DNA of 64,000 nt from Sphingomonas sinipercae (GCF_011302055.1 NZ_CP049871.1:144501-208500); one strand, 5' to 3'. Shown: positions 1 to 10,507, numbered from the stretch's first letter. Numbers and translations are program-made. Notes: a model not told the origin generated them from the letters alone.

Positions 1-2
1 CC

Positions 3-341
3 CAGACCATCGTTTCTCCTTCAGCCAAGCTTGGGGTTGGAGTCGCCATTTTCGCCGGTGCGGTGATCAACGCCGAAGCCGCCGTCGGGGACTTTGCGAT
101 CATCAACACCAACGCTTCGGTCGATCATGACTGCGTCATCGGGAGCGCTGCGCACATTGCGCCGGGTTGCGCGCTCGCCGGCTGCGTCAAGATCGGCGAC
201 CGCGCCTTTGTCGGGGCCGGAAGCTCGGTCATTCCAAATATCGAGATCGGGACGGACTCGACCGTCGGCGCCGGTAGCAGCGTGGTCCGGGACATCCCTT
301 CCGGAGTCACCGCGTTCGGCGTCCCCGCGCGCGCCAAATGA
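3..341 (+). CDS. Hexapeptide-repeat acyltransferase (NeuD/PglD-like), 5' partial
   Basis: The 5' end lies outside the window; 112 residues are visible before the TGA stop. The frame is open from base 3. The visible part is a left-handed beta-helix built of hexapeptide turns, with segments such as VDHDCVIG, IAPGCALAG and VGAGSSV. It ends in the GVPAR signature that closes many sugar O- or N-acetyltransferases of the NeuD/PglD type. These enzymes use acetyl-CoA to modify nucleotide sugars or glycans in the cytoplasm. The GDP-rhamnose genes that follow on the same strand suggest work on a surface polysaccharide. The exact substrate cannot be told from the C-terminal part. Confidence 0.75.
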   Translation, partial: QTIVSPSAKLGVGVAIFAGAVINAEAAVGDFAIINTNASVDHDCVIGSAAHIAPGCALAGCVKIGDRAFVGAGSSVIPNIEIGTDSTVGAGSSVVRDIPSGVTAFGVPARAK

Positions 342-493
342 GCGGTTTGCGGACTTCATGCGCGTTTGACCGGGATGCGGCGTCTGCTATCTCGCCGCGG
401 CTGCGAAGGTGCCCTTACGACGAAGCTATGCCGCGCATTTGAGCGCCAGGTCGGAACTGTCGCCGAAAACCTCTTCCCGAAGTGAAAGAATAG

Positions 494-1540
<1,047 letters not shown>

Positions 1541-1579
1541 ATGGATCGCGCGCGCGGACGATTTGGTGGTTGACCGCAG

Positions 1580-2476
1580 ATGAAGCGCATTCTGGTCACC
1601 GGCGTTCATGGGTTTACAGGACAGTATCTGGTCCCCGCCCTACGTAATCGCGGCTTTGACGTGCATGGCTTGCTTCGGCCGGGCACGGACACGGCTGCCG
1701 AAGGCCTGGTGACGCATGTCGCGGACCTCACCGACGTGGCCGAGCTTAGCCGAACGGTTCGAGAGGTTCGACCGGATGCGGTCATTCACCTCGCCGGCAT
1801 TTCCTTTGTCGCCCATTCCGATCCGCGGGAAATCTACGATTCGAACCTGATCGGCAGCCGCAACTTGCTGCAGGCGGTGTCTACCGAGGCTGCGCAATGC
1901 GGCGCGGTGATCCTGGCGAGCAGCGCCAACGTCTACGGCAACCAGCGCGAGGGCGTGTTGACCGAGGACACGCCGCCCGAGCCGATCAACGAATATGGCA
2001 TCAGCAAGCTGGCAATGGAGCTAGTCGCCAAGTTGTACATGAGCCGCTTGCCGATCACGATCATGCGGCCGTTCAATTATACCGGCGTCGGCCAGTCCAC
2101 CGACTTCGTCATCCCCAAGATCGTCGACCACGCCCGTCGCCGCGCACCGGTCATCGAACTTGGCAACCTGGACGTCGAGCGAGACTTTTCCGACGTGCGC
2201 TCGGTCGTCGAATGCTACCTGAGGCTGCTCGAAACGCCCGCCGCGCGCGGTCGCACGCTGAACATTTGTTCGGGCCGCGGCTATACGCTGCGGACAGTGC
2301 TCGACCTGGTGCAGGAGCTTTCCGGTCACCGACTGCAGGTCCGCTCCAACCCCGACTTCGTTCGCAAGAACGAGGTAAAAACGCTCTATGGCGACAACAG
2401 CCGCCTACTCGACCTGATCGGGGGGCTCGACATGCCGCCGCTGGCAAGCACGCTGCGCTGGATGATCGAGGCCTGA
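1580..2476 (+). CDS. rmd: GDP-4-dehydro-6-deoxy-D-mannose reductase
   Basis: 298-residue extended short-chain dehydrogenase. The NAD(P) motif is GVHGFTG (residues 8-14), the catalytic serine region is SSANVYG (114-120), and the Tyr-Lys pair is in YGISK (Y139, K143). Similarity to Rmd is clear in MRPFNYTGVGQ and in the ERDFSDVRSVV stretch. Rmd reduces the Gmd product to GDP-D-rhamnose. Direct linkage to gmd upstream and to a glycosyltransferase starting about one base after this stop supports the call. It could instead act on another 4-keto sugar, but the Gmd neighbour makes Rmd by far the best reading. Confidence 0.85.
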   Translation: MKRILVTGVHGFTGQYLVPALRNRGFDVHGLLRPGTDTAAEGLVTHVADLTDVAELSRTVREVRPDAVIHLAGISFVAHSDPREIYDSNLIGSRNLLQAVSTEAAQCGAVILASSANVYGNQREGVLTEDTPPEPINEYGISKLAMELVAKLYMSRLPITIMRPFNYTGVGQSTDFVIPKIVDHARRRAPVIELGNLDVERDFSDVRSVVECYLRLLETPAARGRTLNICSGRGYTLRTVLDLVQELSGHRLQVRSNPDFVRKNEVKTLYGDNSRLLDLIGGLDMPPLASTLRWMIEA

Positions 2477-2477
2477 C

Positions 2478-3599
2478 CTGCCGCTGAAGGTCGCTCTTGC
2501 CGTCGACGCGATCGGGCCGGAACTGACCGGCATTGGCCGCTATTGCCTGGAACTGGCCAATCGCCTCCCCAGCCATCGCGACGTCGAATCGCTGACGATG
2601 TTCCGCGGCGACCGCGAGGTTCGAACGCTGCTCGACTCGGCGGCACCGAGGACGCGCTGGCGCAAGTTTGCGGACAGGTTCGCCCGCCCTCGGGATGAGC
2701 GCCCCATGCTGGCCCGGAGCGACGTCGTTCACGGACCCAATTATATGCTGCCGGAGTGGGCGGAAACCGGCGTCGTCACGATCCATGACCTGTCGGTGTT
2801 TCGCTTTCCCGAAATGCACCCGCCCGAACGCGTCGCCAATTTCGAGCGCGAGATGCGGCGCAGCGTCGAGCGCGCAAGCCACCTTATCACCGATTGCGAG
2901 ACCATCCGGCAGGAGGTGATCGCCTTCACCGGATTCGCGCCGGACCTGGTGACCGCAGTGCCGTTGGGAATCGCACCGTCGTTCCGCCCGATGCAAGCAG
3001 CGGAGCGCGCGCCGATCCTGCGGCGGCATGGCCTGCCGCCCGCCGGGTACGGCCTGACCTTGTCGAGCCTGGAGCCCCGCAAGCGCATCGACCGCCTGCT
3101 TTCGGCGTGGCGCAGGCTTCCGGACGCGCTTCGCCAACGGTTTCCACTAGCCATTGCCGGTGCCAGCGGATGGAAGAACGATGCGCTCCACCACGCGATC
3201 CGTATGGGCGCCGACGAAGGGTGGGTAATCCCGCTAGGCTTCGTCAGCGAGGACGAGCTGCCAGCGATTTATGCGGGCGCCGCGCTATTCCTGTATCCCT
3301 CCATTTACGAGGGTTTCGGGTTGCCGCCGTTGGAGGCGATGGCTAGTGGCGTGCCCACCGTCGTCGCTGGCGGCTCTTGCCTGGCCGAAGTCACAAAGGG
3401 CGGGGCGATGCTCGTCGAGCCCGACGATGCGGACGCTTTCGCCCAAGCGATCGTCCAGGCGCTCGAGGACGAGGAGTGGCGACGCATTGCCGTTTCATCT
3501 GGCATTCAGATCGCGGCAGGCTACACGTGGGAAACGTGCGTCGACAGAACTGTCGATGTTTATCAAAGAGTTGTAAGCGGGGCCAAGTCAGCGGCATGA
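2478..3599 (+). CDS. Glycosyltransferase family 4, apparent CTG start
   Basis: GT-B fold glycosyltransferase, about 373 residues. The C-terminal half shows YEGFGLPPLEAMASGVP, the EX7E nucleotide-sugar motif of GT4 enzymes, and SSLEPRKRID in the donor site. The only in-frame ATG is at 2598, but coding clearly starts earlier. Codons from 2478 read (M)PLKVALAVDAIGP and LTGIGRYCLEL, the normal acceptor-side N-terminus of this family. The frame has a stop at 2463-2465 and no ATG, GTG or TTG before 2598. CTG at 2478 has GAGG six bases upstream; CTG at 2484 is the alternative. It probably adds rhamnose or mannose to the polysaccharide made by this cluster. It overlaps the next gene by four bases. 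Confidence 0.75.
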   Translation: MPLKVALAVDAIGPELTGIGRYCLELANRLPSHRDVESLTMFRGDREVRTLLDSAAPRTRWRKFADRFARPRDERPMLARSDVVHGPNYMLPEWAETGVVTIHDLSVFRFPEMHPPERVANFEREMRRSVERASHLITDCETIRQEVIAFTGFAPDLVTAVPLGIAPSFRPMQAAERAPILRRHGLPPAGYGLTLSSLEPRKRIDRLLSAWRRLPDALRQRFPLAIAGASGWKNDALHHAIRMGADEGWVIPLGFVSEDELPAIYAGAALFLYPSIYEGFGLPPLEAMASGVPTVVAGGSCLAEVTKGGAMLVEPDDADAFAQAIVQALEDEEWRRIAVSSGIQIAAGYTWETCVDRTVDVYQRVVSGAKSAA

Positions 3600-4810
3600 T
3601 GATTTCGAGCACACCATCGACGCGGCTGCCGCGCAATGCGGTCAAGTTGCTGTCCGCAGCGGCAATGGCGCTTGCGCTTTCCGGGTGCATGTCCGCCGGC
3701 GCCTCCGGTCCTTCGGCCGGCCGGGTGATGAGGGCTTCGGCGCAATCGATCGAGCAGTCCGGCATCAAAGTGGTCGACGTCGACGGCTACGTTGCTCGCC
3801 GGGTTGCGCTCGCGAACCGCCCGTCATTGTTTTCCGATCAGCTCGGTCCCGGCTTTGCCGGCGCGACCGTCATTGGGCCCGGCGATGTCATCGACATCAG
3901 CATCGTCGAGGCGCCCCCGGCAGTGCTGTTTTCGGGCGCGCTCGCCCGAACGACAATTTCCGACAACGTCCGGCCGACAACGGTTTCCAGCGGCATCGAG
4001 CTTCCGCAGCAAATGGTCGACCTGAATGGACTGATTTCGGTCCCGTTCGCTGGCTCGATCCGCGCCGCCGGCCGGACCCCGCAGCAGATCGCGGCGGACA
4101 TCGTCTCGCGGCTTCGCGGCAAGGCCCATGATCCGCAGGCCGTCGTCCGCCGAGTGACCAACACGAGCTCCACCGTTTCGGTGCTTGGCGAAGTCAACCA
4201 AAGCGGCCGCATTCCACTGACCGCTGGCGGGGAGCGCCTCCTCGAAGTGCTCGCGACCGCTGGCGGATCGCGCCAGGCGGTCTCCAAGAGTGTCGTGCAG
4301 GTCACGCGCGGCGCGCAGACAGTGACGCTGCCGATGGCAATGGTGGTCAGCGACGCCAGCCAGAACATCGTGCTGGCACCGGGCGATATCGTCACGGTGT
4401 ACTATCAGCCTTACACCTTCACCGCGCTCGGCGCGTCCGGCACCAATGCCGAGGTGCCGTTGGAAGGGACCGATGTCAGCCTTTCGCAGGCGCTGGGGCG
4501 GATCGGCGGCCTCCAGGACAATCGGGCCGACGTCAAAGGCGTCTTCATCTTCCGCTTCGAAGACCCGCGCGCGCTCGATCCCGCGCTTCTGGTCAACGCC
4601 AAGGCGACCCCCGAGGGGAAGATTCCGGTCATCTATCGCGTCGACATGACCAACCCGGCGACTTTCCTGGTCGCGCAGAATTTCCCGATCAAGAACAAGG
4701 ATGTTGTCTATATCGCGAATTCGCCGCTGACGGACTTCGCGAAGTTCACCAACATCGTCGCTTCGTTCACTTATACGCTGGTCAACCTGGGAACGACGAT
4801 CACTCGTTGA
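3596..4810 (+). CDS. Polysaccharide export outer-membrane lipoprotein (Wza type)
   Basis: 404 residues. The start at 3596 overlaps the preceding glycosyltransferase stop as ATGA, and a second ATG follows at 3599. The N-terminus is a lipoprotein signal with the lipobox LSGC (Cys31). The polysaccharide export domain begins near residue 94 with GPGDVIDISIVEAP, followed by SLBB-like segments around TVSVLGEVNQSG. Wza-family proteins form the outer-membrane channel that exports capsule or exopolysaccharide. No Wzc co-polymerase, Wzx flippase or Wzy polymerase is in view, so the rest of the export machine must lie upstream of the window or elsewhere. The 3' end overlaps the convergent glycosyltransferase gene by 11 bases. 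Confidence 0.88.
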   Translation: MMISSTPSTRLPRNAVKLLSAAAMALALSGCMSAGASGPSAGRVMRASAQSIEQSGIKVVDVDGYVARRVALANRPSLFSDQLGPGFAGATVIGPGDVIDISIVEAPPAVLFSGALARTTISDNVRPTTVSSGIELPQQMVDLNGLISVPFAGSIRAAGRTPQQIAADIVSRLRGKAHDPQAVVRRVTNTSSTVSVLGEVNQSGRIPLTAGGERLLEVLATAGGSRQAVSKSVVQVTRGAQTVTLPMAMVVSDASQNIVLAPGDIVTVYYQPYTFTALGASGTNAEVPLEGTDVSLSQALGRIGGLQDNRADVKGVFIFRFEDPRALDPALLVNAKATPEGKIPVIYRVDMTNPATFLVAQNFPIKNKDVVYIANSPLTDFAKFTNIVASFTYTLVNLGTTITR

Positions 4811-5954
4811 TCGTGGCGAGCCAGTCGTCGACTTGCCGGAAGTGATCGCTCCAGCTGTGCAGGCGAAAGTCGCGCATTCGTCCTAGCTGCCCCGCGCGTT
4901 CCTCGCTTGCGTCGCTGGCGAAGTCGAGGATCGCGCGTTCCCAAGCACCTTCGTCGTCGGCTGGCAGAAATGTTGGCACCCCCTGCCCAATCTCCCGGAA
5001 TTCCGGCAGGTCGCTCGCGATCACCGGGACGCCCATCCCAAGCGCTTCGACCAGGGGCAGGCCGAACCCTTCCGCCTTGCTTGGGAACAGCAGCGCTCGC
5101 GCACCGGCGAGGTGCCGCGCCAGTTCCTCGTCCGAGCAACGGTTCAATTCCTCGACCGAGCCGCGCAGCCGAATGTCGGAATCGAGCTGGTCGAAGACCG
5201 CTTGCGCTTCCCATCCGCGCTGGCCGATCAGCAACAGCTTGGGCGCCTTCTCGCCCAGACGATCCACCAGCCGCGACCAGACCCGCAGCAGAATTTCGTG
5301 GTTCTTGCGCGCTTCGATGGTGCCGAGGATGACGAAGGTCGGGCTGTCGGGCACGCCCTGCTGGCGCACCGGCGGCAACGTCGTCGCCCCGAGCCAAGCG
5401 GCAATTCCGGGTGGATTTGGAAGCCCTTCAGAGGCGGCGAAGTCGGACAAGGCAGCAAGCGTTGCCTGGCTGTTGCCGATGACCCCGCGCGCCGTTTCCA
5501 GCACCGTCCGCATCCGCAGCCGGTGCTTGTCGGCCTCTCCCGCCCGGCAATATTGCGGGTGCGTGATCGGAATGAGGTCGTGGATGAAATAGATCGGCCG
5601 CACCGCGGCACTTGCCGCCCAGGTCCGAAAGCCGTCGCGATCGAGCCCGGTGTGGCCGATGTTGAGATAGAGACGGTCGCGGCTGGCCTGCCCCGCCAGC
5701 CCGGCACGCGCGAGGATCACGGCGAGCGCCCGGCGAAAGCGGACCGACGGCTCCAGCAGGATCCGGAATAGCGCCGCCGAACTCCTGCGGCCAATAATGC
5801 GGCGAAATCCCTTGTAGTGAAGCACCGCCTGCGCATCCGGGCCGTAATGTTCGAGATAGGCGAGGCAGACGCGGTCGATCCCGGTCGGGTGGCGGCCGAC
5901 CCAGCGGCGCCAGACCAGCCTCGTCACGTCGAGCAGCAGCGGCGCGTCGTTCAT
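4800..5954 (-). CDS. Glycosyltransferase family 4
   Basis: 384-residue GT-B enzyme on the minus strand. The N-terminal half carries [16 protein letters not shown], common in GT4 enzymes of polysaccharide loci. The C-terminal half carries [13 protein letters not shown] and the EX7E motif [17 protein letters not shown]. It should transfer a sugar from a nucleotide donor to a lipid-linked acceptor at the cytoplasmic membrane face. It points against its neighbours, so it has its own promoter, and its last 11 bases overlap the end of the Wza-type gene. Donor and acceptor cannot be read from sequence. Confidence 0.82.
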   Translation of the reverse strand: MNDAPLLLDVTRLVWRRWVGRHPTGIDRVCLAYLEHYGPDAQAVLHYKGFRRIIGRRSSAALFRILLEPSVRFRRALAVILARAGLAGQASRDRLYLNIGHTGLDRDGFRTWAASAAVRPIYFIHDLIPITHPQYCRAGEADKHRLRMRTVLETARGVIGNSQATLAALSDFAASEGLPNPPGIAAWLGATTLPPVRQQGVPDSPTFVILGTIEARKNHEILLRVWSRLVDRLGEKAPKLLLIGQRGWEAQAVFDQLDSDIRLRGSVEELNRCSDEELARHLAGARALLFPSKAEGFGLPLVEALGMGVPVIASDLPEFREIGQGVPTFLPADDEGAWERAILDFASDASEERAGQLGRMRDFRLHSWSDHFRQVDDWLATINE

Positions 5955-6039
5955 CCCGGTTGCATCTACCCGGCGCCGAAGGAAGCAACAACGCCGTGCG
6001 GCCTTGGCGGCGACCGGCGCGAGCGACTATGCGGGCAGG

Positions 6040-6885
6040 ATGAACATCATCAGCGTCTCGCTTGCGGGCGGCATCGCCTTCGCCAACGACCGGCCGTTCG
6101 TCCTGATCGGCGGCATGAACGTGATCGAGGACGAGGACATCGTGTTCCGCGTCGCCGAACGCTTCGTCGAGGTGACTGGCCGTCTAGGCATCCCCTACGT
6201 GTTCAAGGCGTCGTTCGACAAAGCGAACCGGTCTTCGATCCACTCGTTCCGCGGGCCCGGCCTCGACGAAGGCCTGCGCGTGCTGCGCGGCGTCAAGGAG
6301 CGCTTCGGGGTACCGCTGCTGACCGATGTCCACGAACCGCACCAGGCAGCGCCGGCGGCCGAGGTCATCGACATCCTGCAAATCCCGGCCTTCCTGGCGC
6401 GGCAGACCGACCTCGTCATGGCGGTTGCTGCGACCGGCGCGGCGATCAACGTTAAGAAGCCGCAATTCGTCGCCCCGGAGGAGATGCGCCACATCATCGC
6501 CAAATGCCGCGAGAGCGGGAACGACAAGGTGCTGTTGTGCGAACGCGGATCCAGCTTCGGCTACAACAACCTGGTCGTCGACATGCTTGGCATGGATGCG
6601 ATGAAGGCCATGGCCCCGGTCGTCTTCGACGCCACCCATGCGCTGCAGAAGCCTGGCGGACGCGCCGATAGCGCGGGCGGTCGTCGGCAGCAGGCGGCGG
6701 CGCTGGCGCGGTCGGGGATGGCGCTGGGCATCGCCGGCCTGTTCCTGGAGGCGCATCCCGATCCCGACCAGGCCAAGTGCGACGGACCTTGCGCGCTGCC
6801 GCTCGACGCGCTGGAACCGTATCTGCAGCAGGTGCTGGCGATCGACCGCCTGGTGAAGGACTTCGCGCCGCTCGCGATCGATTGA
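6040..6885 (+). CDS. kdsA: 3-deoxy-8-phosphooctulonate synthase (Kdo-8-P synthase)
   Basis: 281 residues. It condenses phosphoenolpyruvate with arabinose 5-phosphate to Kdo-8-phosphate, the first committed step to the Kdo of LPS. Family signatures run in order: [11 protein letters not shown] near the start, [48 protein letters not shown], and [14 protein letters not shown] near the C-terminus. I chose the ATG at 6040 because [20 protein letters not shown] matches the usual KdsA N-terminus; a TTG at 6004 would add 12 unlikely residues. It stands alone on its strand between two minus-strand genes. Confidence 0.95.
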   Translation: MNIISVSLAGGIAFANDRPFVLIGGMNVIEDEDIVFRVAERFVEVTGRLGIPYVFKASFDKANRSSIHSFRGPGLDEGLRVLRGVKERFGVPLLTDVHEPHQAAPAAEVIDILQIPAFLARQTDLVMAVAATGAAINVKKPQFVAPEEMRHIIAKCRESGNDKVLLCERGSSFGYNNLVVDMLGMDAMKAMAPVVFDATHALQKPGGRADSAGGRRQQAAALARSGMALGIAGLFLEAHPDPDQAKCDGPCALPLDALEPYLQQVLAIDRLVKDFAPLAID

Positions 6886-6892
6886 GGCGGAC

Positions 6893-7585
6893 CTAGCTGT
6901 CCGGGCTGAGGCGGCGTTTGCCGACGCCGCGAAGCAGGAACCGGGCGACGAGCGGGGCAATGGCCAGCAACGTGAACCAGACCAGCAGCCGCGGCGAAAG
7001 CACGTCGCCCGCAGTCTCGATCCGGCCGAGCTCGGTCCCGGTGCTCACATACAGTGCGGTCGCCGGGGTGAGCCCAAGGAAACTGACCGGGGCGAAGATC
7101 CGCAACGGCATCCTGCTGACCCCGAAGGCGAGGTTGACGAGGAAATAGGGCACGGCAGCGGTGAGGCGCAGCGACAACAGGTAGAAGGCGCCGTTCCTGT
7201 CGACCTCGCGCTGAGTCTTTTCAAGGTAATTGGCGAAGCGCTTGCGGACCCAGTCGCCGATCAGGAACCGCGCGGCGAGGAAGCCGAGCGAGTCGCCGAT
7301 AGTCAGCGAAGTCAGCACAATCGCCGTGCCGAGATAGGGGCCGAAAATAGCCCCGCCAGCGAGTGCCATCGTCAACACCGCGCCCGGAAGGCACAGCGCG
7401 AGCGCGGTGACGTGTAGCAGCATGAACCCGGCGATGAACAGCCCGGGCGCCCGCCGGTAATGGCTGGTCAGTTCCTGCTGGGCCGCCTTGATCGTCGAGA
7501 GCCGCAAATACTCGTCGAGGCCGAGCGCGAAGAAGAGCGCCAGCGCGACCACCAGCACCGCGATAGTCAGCAGTCGCTTAGTCAC
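6893..7585 (-). CDS. TVP38/TMEM64 (SNARE-associated, DedA-like) membrane protein
   Basis: 230-residue integral inner-membrane protein. The hydrophobic N-terminal helix is at about residues 5-22. The core carries LCLPGAVLTMALAGGAIFG and GDSLGFLAARFLIGDWV, the glycine-rich re-entrant region of the TVP38/SNARE-associated family. Bacterial relatives are implicated in lipid scrambling and envelope homeostasis, but the function here is not shown by sequence. The start overlaps the end of the upstream glycosyltransferase gene by eight bases, so the two are probably co-transcribed and translationally coupled. Confidence 0.82.
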   Translation of the reverse strand: MTKRLLTIAVLVVALALFFALGLDEYLRLSTIKAAQQELTSHYRRAPGLFIAGFMLLHVTALALCLPGAVLTMALAGGAIFGPYLGTAIVLTSLTIGDSLGFLAARFLIGDWVRKRFANYLEKTQREVDRNGAFYLLSLRLTAAVPYFLVNLAFGVSRMPLRIFAPVSFLGLTPATALYVSTGTELGRIETAGDVLSPRLLVWFTLLAIAPLVARFLLRGVGKRRLSPDS

Positions 7586-8777
7586 ACGGCGACCCGATGT
7601 CCCGATAGGCCTTCAGAACGACGCCGAGCACTTCATCCCAATTGTAGCGGCCGCTTTCCGCCATCGCGGCGGACGCGAGCTCGCGCCGCTTTTCCGGGGA
7701 GCGGATGAGGTCTTCCACCGCATCGGCGTAAGCGATTGGGTCGCGCGGGGAGACGAGCAGCCCGCTGACGCCGTCGTCAATCAGCGCGGAAGCGCTCGGG
7801 ACGTCCGCGCTGACGATTGCCAGCCCAGCAGCCATCGCTTCCAGGTTGGTGTTGCCGAACGCTTCGGTGTCGCTTGGATTAATGAAGATGTCGGCGCTGG
7901 CGACGGCGCGGCCGAGCGCATCGCCGTCGAGATGCCCGGTGAAATGGGCCGGGCCGAGACGGTCGCGGAACCACTCCGCCGCCGGGCCATCCCCGACCAC
8001 CAGCGGCCGAACCTTATGCCCGCGCCGGCGCAGTTCGGCGATCGCTGCAGCGAACACCGCGAGGCCCTTTTCCATAACCACCCGTCCGAAGAACAGGACG
8101 ACGGGCTCATCCGGATCGTACCCGGCTGCGCTCCGCCACGGCTCTGCCCGGCGCTCCGGCGTGAACAGCGACCGGTCGACGCCGCGGCTCCAGATGGCGA
8201 GATTGTCGTAGCCGCCGGCCGCGAACTGCTCTGCGATCGGACGATTGGGGAGGAGGATGAGGTCGGCGTTGCCATGATAATGGTGCAGCCGCTTGCGCAG
8301 CCAGCCGCGAAGAAAGCCCAACCGGTAGTAATCGAGGTAGCTTTCGAAGTTGGTGTGGTGGCTGATCACCACTTTCACGCCCAGCTCCCGAGCGAACCGC
8401 TCCGCATTGGTGCCGAGCCAGTCGGGCGCGGAGAGGTGGACGTGGGTCGGAGCGAACCTTCGAATATCCTCACGCAAGGCGGCGTTGAGCCCTGTCGCAA
8501 TGCGATATTCGGGGCGAAACGGGATTGCGAAGCTGGGTGCCGACACCAGGTCGCCGGCAGGCTCGAACGCAGGTTCGGCGGTCGTCGGCGAATACACCCG
8601 CACCTCGGCCCCGCTGTCGAGGAGGAACCGCACCAGCCGGTTCAGCGCCCGATTGGCGCCATCGCGGACGCAATTGTAATTGCCCGAAAACAGGGCGATC
8701 CGAAGGCCCTTGCCCGCCCCGCGCCCGGAACCGGCGTCCGCGTCGCTTAGCTGATCGGGATTGCGCGGCGTCGACAT
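7578..8777 (-). CDS. Glycosyltransferase family 4 (PimB/MgtA-like)
   Basis: 399 residues. After a polar N-terminal tail of about 25 residues the GT-B fold begins at LRIALFSGNYNCVRDGANR. Other landmarks are HTNFESYLDYYRLG, VVLFFGRVVMEKGL in the donor domain, and the EX7E region SDTEAFGNTNLEAMAAGL. This pattern is shared with mannosyl- and glucosyltransferases that decorate lipids such as diacylglycerol or phosphatidylinositol. A role in glycolipid synthesis is plausible because sphingomonads glycosylate their ceramides, but the substrate is an inference. It is followed immediately, with an eight-base overlap, by the TVP38-type gene. Confidence 0.82.
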   Translation of the reverse strand: MSTPRNPDQLSDADAGSGRGAGKGLRIALFSGNYNCVRDGANRALNRLVRFLLDSGAEVRVYSPTTAEPAFEPAGDLVSAPSFAIPFRPEYRIATGLNAALREDIRRFAPTHVHLSAPDWLGTNAERFARELGVKVVISHHTNFESYLDYYRLGFLRGWLRKRLHHYHGNADLILLPNRPIAEQFAAGGYDNLAIWSRGVDRSLFTPERRAEPWRSAAGYDPDEPVVLFFGRVVMEKGLAVFAAAIAELRRRGHKVRPLVVGDGPAAEWFRDRLGPAHFTGHLDGDALGRAVASADIFINPSDTEAFGNTNLEAMAAGLAIVSADVPSASALIDDGVSGLLVSPRDPIAYADAVEDLIRSPEKRRELASAAMAESGRYNWDEVLGVVLKAYRDIGSPCD

Positions 8778-8875
8778 CGTTCTGGCGGGCGGTCCTTAAG
8801 CTGCCGTTGCACCGTCATCTACGCCGGTACCCGCAGCCGTCAAACGCACGCGCGGGCGGGAACAGCGTCAAGTGA

Positions 8876-8965
<90 letters not shown>

Positions 8966-9067
8966 GCTCGGTAGGTGCGGCGCGGACATGCCGGCACGCG
9001 GTCGGGGCGGGCGTCTAGCAGCGAGGCCGCACCTTGCCTAGCCCGCGCGGGCGCCTAGATTGCAGCC

Positions 9068-9439
9068 ATGTCGCATATCGAACGTTCAACCTTCATGACG
9101 TCCCCAGCCACCCCCATCCCGCAGGCCCGCTACGGCATCGGCGATGTCGTCCGGCACCGGCTGCTGGATTTTCGGGGCGTCATTTTCGACGTCGATCCGG
9201 AATTCGCCAACTCCGAAGAATGGTACCTGTCGATCCCGGAATCGATGCGGCCGGCGAAAGACCAGCCGTTTTACCACCTGCTCGCCGAGAATGCGGAGCA
9301 GAATTACATCGCCTACGTCAGCCAGCAGAATTTGGTACCCGACGACACCGACGAACCGGTGGACCATCCGGCGATCACGACGATGTTCGATCGCTTCGAC
9401 GAAGGCCGCTACCAGCTGCGTCCGGAGCACCGCCACTAG
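9068..9439 (+). CDS. hspQ: Heat shock protein HspQ
   Basis: 123 residues, matching HspQ (YccV) from about residue 20. The conserved region runs through [37 protein letters not shown] and [20 protein letters not shown]. In E. coli HspQ binds hemimethylated DNA and enhances specificity of the Lon protease. The ATG at 9068 gives a tail of about 20 residues ahead of the domain; ATG at 9095 (MTSPATP) would give the more usual length of about 114. It sits between tRNA-Ser and the ribosomal protein operon. Confidence 0.88.
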   Translation: MSHIERSTFMTSPATPIPQARYGIGDVVRHRLLDFRGVIFDVDPEFANSEEWYLSIPESMRPAKDQPFYHLLAENAEQNYIAYVSQQNLVPDDTDEPVDHPAITTMFDRFDEGRYQLRPEHRH

Positions 9440-9440
9440 G

Positions 9441-9469
9441 TTGACAGTCCGGGGCGGCTGCCATAGGCG
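9441..9469 (+). promoter_or_regulatory. Candidate promoter of rplU-rpmA
   Basis: A perfect TTGACA -35 box lies at 9441-9446, two bases after the hspQ stop. A weak -10 region (CATAGGC, about 9462-9468) follows at 15-17 bases. The 94-base gap to the rplU ATG includes an imperfect GC-rich hairpin. The -10 is poor, so only the -35 is convincing. Confidence 0.45.
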
Positions 9470-9533
9470 GCACGCTTTCGCGCGTGGGCTGCCTGGCCCA
9501 GGGCGCGGCATAACTACAGAAGAGATCAAGCCA

Positions 9534-10055
9534 ATGTTCGCAGTCGTGCGCACGGGCGGCAAGCAATACCGCGTCACGCCCGGAGACAAGATCGTAGTCG
9601 AGAAGCTGGACGGCAACGCCGGCGACCGCATCACCCTGGGCGACATCCTGCTCGCCGGCGATGGCGGCAGCCTGCAGTCCGTCGAAGGCCTCAACGTGGC
9701 TGCCGAGATCATCGCGCAGGCGAAGGGCGAGAAGGTCACCGTCTTCAAGAAGCGGCGCCGGCACAACTATCGCCGCAAGAAAGGCCATCGCCAGCAGCAC
9801 ACGATCCTGAAGATCGTGTCGATCGGCGACAAGAAGGCTGAGCAGAAGGCGAAGCCGGCGAAGGCCGAAGCAGCCAAGCCCGCCGCCGCAGCGGCCGAAG
9901 CGCCGGCAAAGCCGGCCAAGGCTGAAGCAGCCAAGCCGGCGAAGGCCGAGAAGCCCGCCAAGGCGGCCGAAACGAAGGCCTCGACGAAAAATGCTGCACC
10001 TGCTAAGGGCGCGGACAAGAAGCCTGCGGCCAAGGCCCCGGCAAAGAAAAAGTAA
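9534..10055 (+). CDS. rplU: 50S ribosomal protein L21 with lysine/alanine/proline-rich C-terminal extension
   Basis: 173 residues, against about 103 for typical L21. Residues 1-100 are a normal L21: [18 protein letters not shown], then the basic [17 protein letters not shown] segment that contacts 23S rRNA near helix 80, and HTILKI. Residues 101-173 form a low-complexity tail made of repeated [15 protein letters not shown] units ending in KKK. Such tails are seen on L21 of several alphaproteobacteria. ATG at 9534 is the only start that gives the native N-terminus. rpmA follows after 12 bases, the standard rplU-rpmA operon. Confidence 0.95.
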   Translation: MFAVVRTGGKQYRVTPGDKIVVEKLDGNAGDRITLGDILLAGDGGSLQSVEGLNVAAEIIAQAKGEKVTVFKKRRRHNYRRKKGHRQQHTILKIVSIGDKKAEQKAKPAKAEAAKPAAAAAEAPAKPAKAEAAKPAKAEKPAKAAETKASTKNAAPAKGADKKPAAKAPAKKK

Positions 10056-10067
10056 AGAGCTTTAACG

Positions 10068-10340
10068 ATGGCACATAAAAAGGCAGGCGGCTCGTCCCGC
10101 AACGGTCGCGACAGTGAAGGCAGGCGCCTTGGCGTGAAGCTGTTCGGCAGCCAGTCGGCGCGCGCCGGCAACATCATCGTGCGTCAGCGCGGCACCAAGT
10201 GGCATCCCGGCACCAACGTCGGCATGGGCAAGGATCACACCTTGTTCGCGCTGACCGACGGCACCGTCGCGTTCCGAGACGGCAAGCTTGGCCGCAAGTA
10301 CGTGCATATCATGCCGGCAGCGGACGCGAACGAAGCATAG
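10068..10340 (+). CDS. rpmA: 50S ribosomal protein L27
   Basis: 90 residues, full length. The N-terminus [20 protein letters not shown] is the conserved flexible arm of L27 that reaches the peptidyl transferase centre. The core [16 protein letters not shown] and [14 protein letters not shown] are family signatures. There is no cleavable N-terminal extension of the Firmicutes type. It is the second gene of the rplU operon, and a strong intrinsic terminator lies 75 bases downstream. Confidence 0.97.
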   Translation: MAHKKAGGSSRNGRDSEGRRLGVKLFGSQSARAGNIIVRQRGTKWHPGTNVGMGKDHTLFALTDGTVAFRDGKLGRKYVHIMPAADANEA

Positions 10341-10415
10341 GATCGGTTGCAAAAGGACCGTTCCCACAAGGGGCGGCCCGGACGAGATCCTAAGCGATCG
10401 AGACCAGATAGGGAG

Positions 10416-10446
10416 AAGGGGAGCCTCGGAAGGGGCTCCCCTTTTT
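10416..10446 (+). terminator. Intrinsic terminator of rplU-rpmA
   Basis: Stem AAGGGGAGCC pairs with GGCTCCCCTT (ten base pairs) around an eight-base loop, and is followed by a T-run (10442-10446) and further TCTTT. It lies between rpmA and the GNAT gene, so it separates the ribosomal operon from downstream transcription. Confidence 0.9.
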
Positions 10447-10507
10447 CTTTGCCTTCTCCCGAAAACGTAACACGGCGGCGCTACGGGCCGCCGGGGAGGA
10501 GGAAACG

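Noticed and set aside
10068..10340. Obg next to L27 as an operon
   Set aside because: The usual rplU-rpmA-obgE order is broken here; a strong terminator follows rpmA and obgE is about 8.5 kb away.
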